A stretch of 5,802 nt of DNA from Moraxella caviae (GTDB taxonomy: Bacteria > Pseudomonadota > Gammaproteobacteria > Pseudomonadales > Moraxellaceae), in NCBI RefSeq assembly GCF_002014985.1, contig NZ_MUXU01000025.1:1-5802 (forward strand), written 5' to 3'. A program made the translations under genes and the position numbers. Of the stretch, positions 5,398-5,802 are shown piece after piece; the first letter of the stretch is position 1; the number at the start of each line of letters is the position of its first letter. Under the pieces are notes generated by a model, which was not told the DNA's origin, made no database searches, and saw nothing but the letters and a program-made list of their open reading frames with translations.

Positions 5398-5604
5398 CCC
5401 TTGACAGACTTAAGGCGAACGGAAAATCACATCAAAAACCTCAAATCCTTCGTGGTTTAAAAACCGTTCAAAACCGTTCATGGTGAACACAAAAACCGTT
5501 CGCGATGAGCGCAAAAACCGTTCGTGGTAAGCTTGTCGAACCATGACAGTTTTTTAGACTCAAACCTTCACCAGTTCGACCCTTTGACAAGCTCATGGCG
5601 AACG
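5398..5604. repeat. Dispersed palindromic element, direct and inverted copies
   Basis: The stretch 5398-5421 (ending GGCGAACG) matches 5581-5604 at 19 of 24 positions as a direct repeat. Positions 5520-5541, running from GTTCG to CGAAC around AAGCTTGT, match the reverse complement of 5582-5603 at 16 of 22 positions. The GTTCG...GAGCTTGTC...GAAC core resembles short palindromic extragenic repeats that I recall as common in many proteobacteria. They would form a large stem if transcribed. Confidence 0.6.
5470..5535. repeat. 22-bp tandem repeat, three units, each starting AAAACCGTTC
   Basis: AAAACCGTTC begins units at 5470, 5492 and 5514, exactly 22 bp apart, and an extra copy of the 10-mer sits at 5460-5469. 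The unit tails (atggtgaacaca, gcgatgagcgca, gtggtaagcttg) are related but diverged. The first contains the palindrome GTTCA-tgg-TGAAC. The last unit runs into a larger palindromic element that continues TCGAACCATGACAG. Confidence 0.75.
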
Positions 5605-5749
5605 AAAAACCGTGCTAATTCACAAATTTATGAGTTGGGTTAGTGATAGATTGTAATTTGAATTGCTGATAATCCGCAAACCCCGCTTTTAATTTGACTA
5701 CCCACACACGGTGTATTACAATCAGCAATATCCACTCATCTAGGAAAAC

Positions 5750-5776
5750 ATGACGATGTTTTATAATTGTTATAAT
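5750..5776 (+). promoter_or_regulatory. Plus-strand extended -10 promoter at the right edge
   Basis: TATAAT at 5771-5776 carries the upstream TG extension (TGTTATAAT, 5768-5776). A second TATAAT lies at 5762-5767. The -35 candidate ATGACG (5750-5755, 4 of 6 matches, 15-bp spacer) is weak. It points rightwards out of the window, so any target gene is unseen. The AT-rich context makes chance matches likely. Confidence 0.4.
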
Positions 5777-5782
5777 ATAACA

Positions 5783-5802
5783 CTGCGTGCCTGCGTGCCT
5801 GC
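5783..5802. repeat. Octanucleotide tandem repeat (CTGCGTGC), running off the window
   Basis: CTGCGTGC occurs at 5783-5790 and 5791-5798, followed by CTGC up to the last base. That is 2.5 visible copies, and the repeat may continue past the edge. It starts 7 bp after the TATAAT at 5771-5776, around the expected transcription start. Confidence 0.7.

Larger units (their letters stand above)
5200..5802. other. 600-bp gene-free region upstream of the symporter operon
   Basis: No convincing gene is visible on either strand; the open frames are very short and lack ribosome sites. The stretch 5200-5350 is very AT-rich and has a hairpin ATTTTA-tgg-TAAAAT (5334-5348). Positions 5398-5604 hold palindrome-derived repeats. 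Positions 5634-5643 carry the GTTGGGTTAG motif also seen at 2516. A 9-bp inverted repeat ATTGCTGAT (5662-5670) / ATCAGCAAT (5721-5729) encloses a small palindrome ACAC-g-GTGT (5706-5714). The right edge has a plus-strand promoter-like sequence and an octamer repeat. Confidence 0.5.

Noticed and set aside
5480..5530. Short plus-strand peptide frame starting MVNTKTVRDERKNRSW
   Set aside because: It is 16 codons, lies wholly within the 22-bp repeat units and has no ribosome site.
5460..5535. Possible CRISPR array
   Set aside because: The 22-bp period leaves only about 12 bp of variable sequence, the unit tails are related to each other, and no cas gene is present. It is a tandem repeat.
5200..5802. 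tRNA or other known structured RNA gene in the gene-free right part
   Set aside because: No cloverleaf, GGTTCRANNCC T-arm or other recognisable RNA signature was found. The GTTCGA strings belong to the palindromic repeats.

Overview
The window looks like a chromosomal stretch from a member of the Moraxellaceae, most likely Moraxella or a close relative. This is inferred from three things: an IS1595/IS1016-type element, a small membrane protein that resembles conserved hypothetical proteins of that family (from memory), and moderate-GC genes separated by very AT-rich, repeat-laden spacers. No species call is possible without a search. All recognisable genes lie on the minus strand, so the window reads biologically from right to left.

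Right to left: positions about 5200-5802 hold no gene. They contain AT-rich DNA, a block of palindrome-derived 22-bp tandem repeats, and at the very edge a plus-strand promoter-like sequence running into a short octanucleotide repeat. A well-formed sigma70-type promoter near 5173-5200 then drives a two-gene operon with a leader of roughly 225 nt. The operon encodes a small DUF4212-type symporter subunit (88 aa) and, 2 nt later, a 589-aa sodium:solute symporter of the VC_2705-like type. Two strong hairpins at 2761-2825 end the operon. The rest of the 509-bp gap down to 2394 is filled with short tandem and inverted repeats.

Next is a 159-aa two-helix membrane protein of unknown function (2393-1914). 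It is followed by tsaD (1683-649), the catalytic subunit for tRNA t6A37 synthesis, which has its own extended -10 promoter. Downstream of tsaD is a 214-bp AT-rich spacer with a degenerate 16-17-bp repeat array. The 5' part of an IS1595-family transposase gene (395-1) and the outer end of its element (about 434) run off the left edge.

Functionally this is housekeeping (tsaD), solute uptake (the symporter pair), one uncharacterised membrane protein and one insertion sequence. I find no convincing new multi-gene system. The points most worth a second look are the long structured leader of the symporter operon, the promoter plus octamer repeat at the right edge, and the layered repeats in the spacers.
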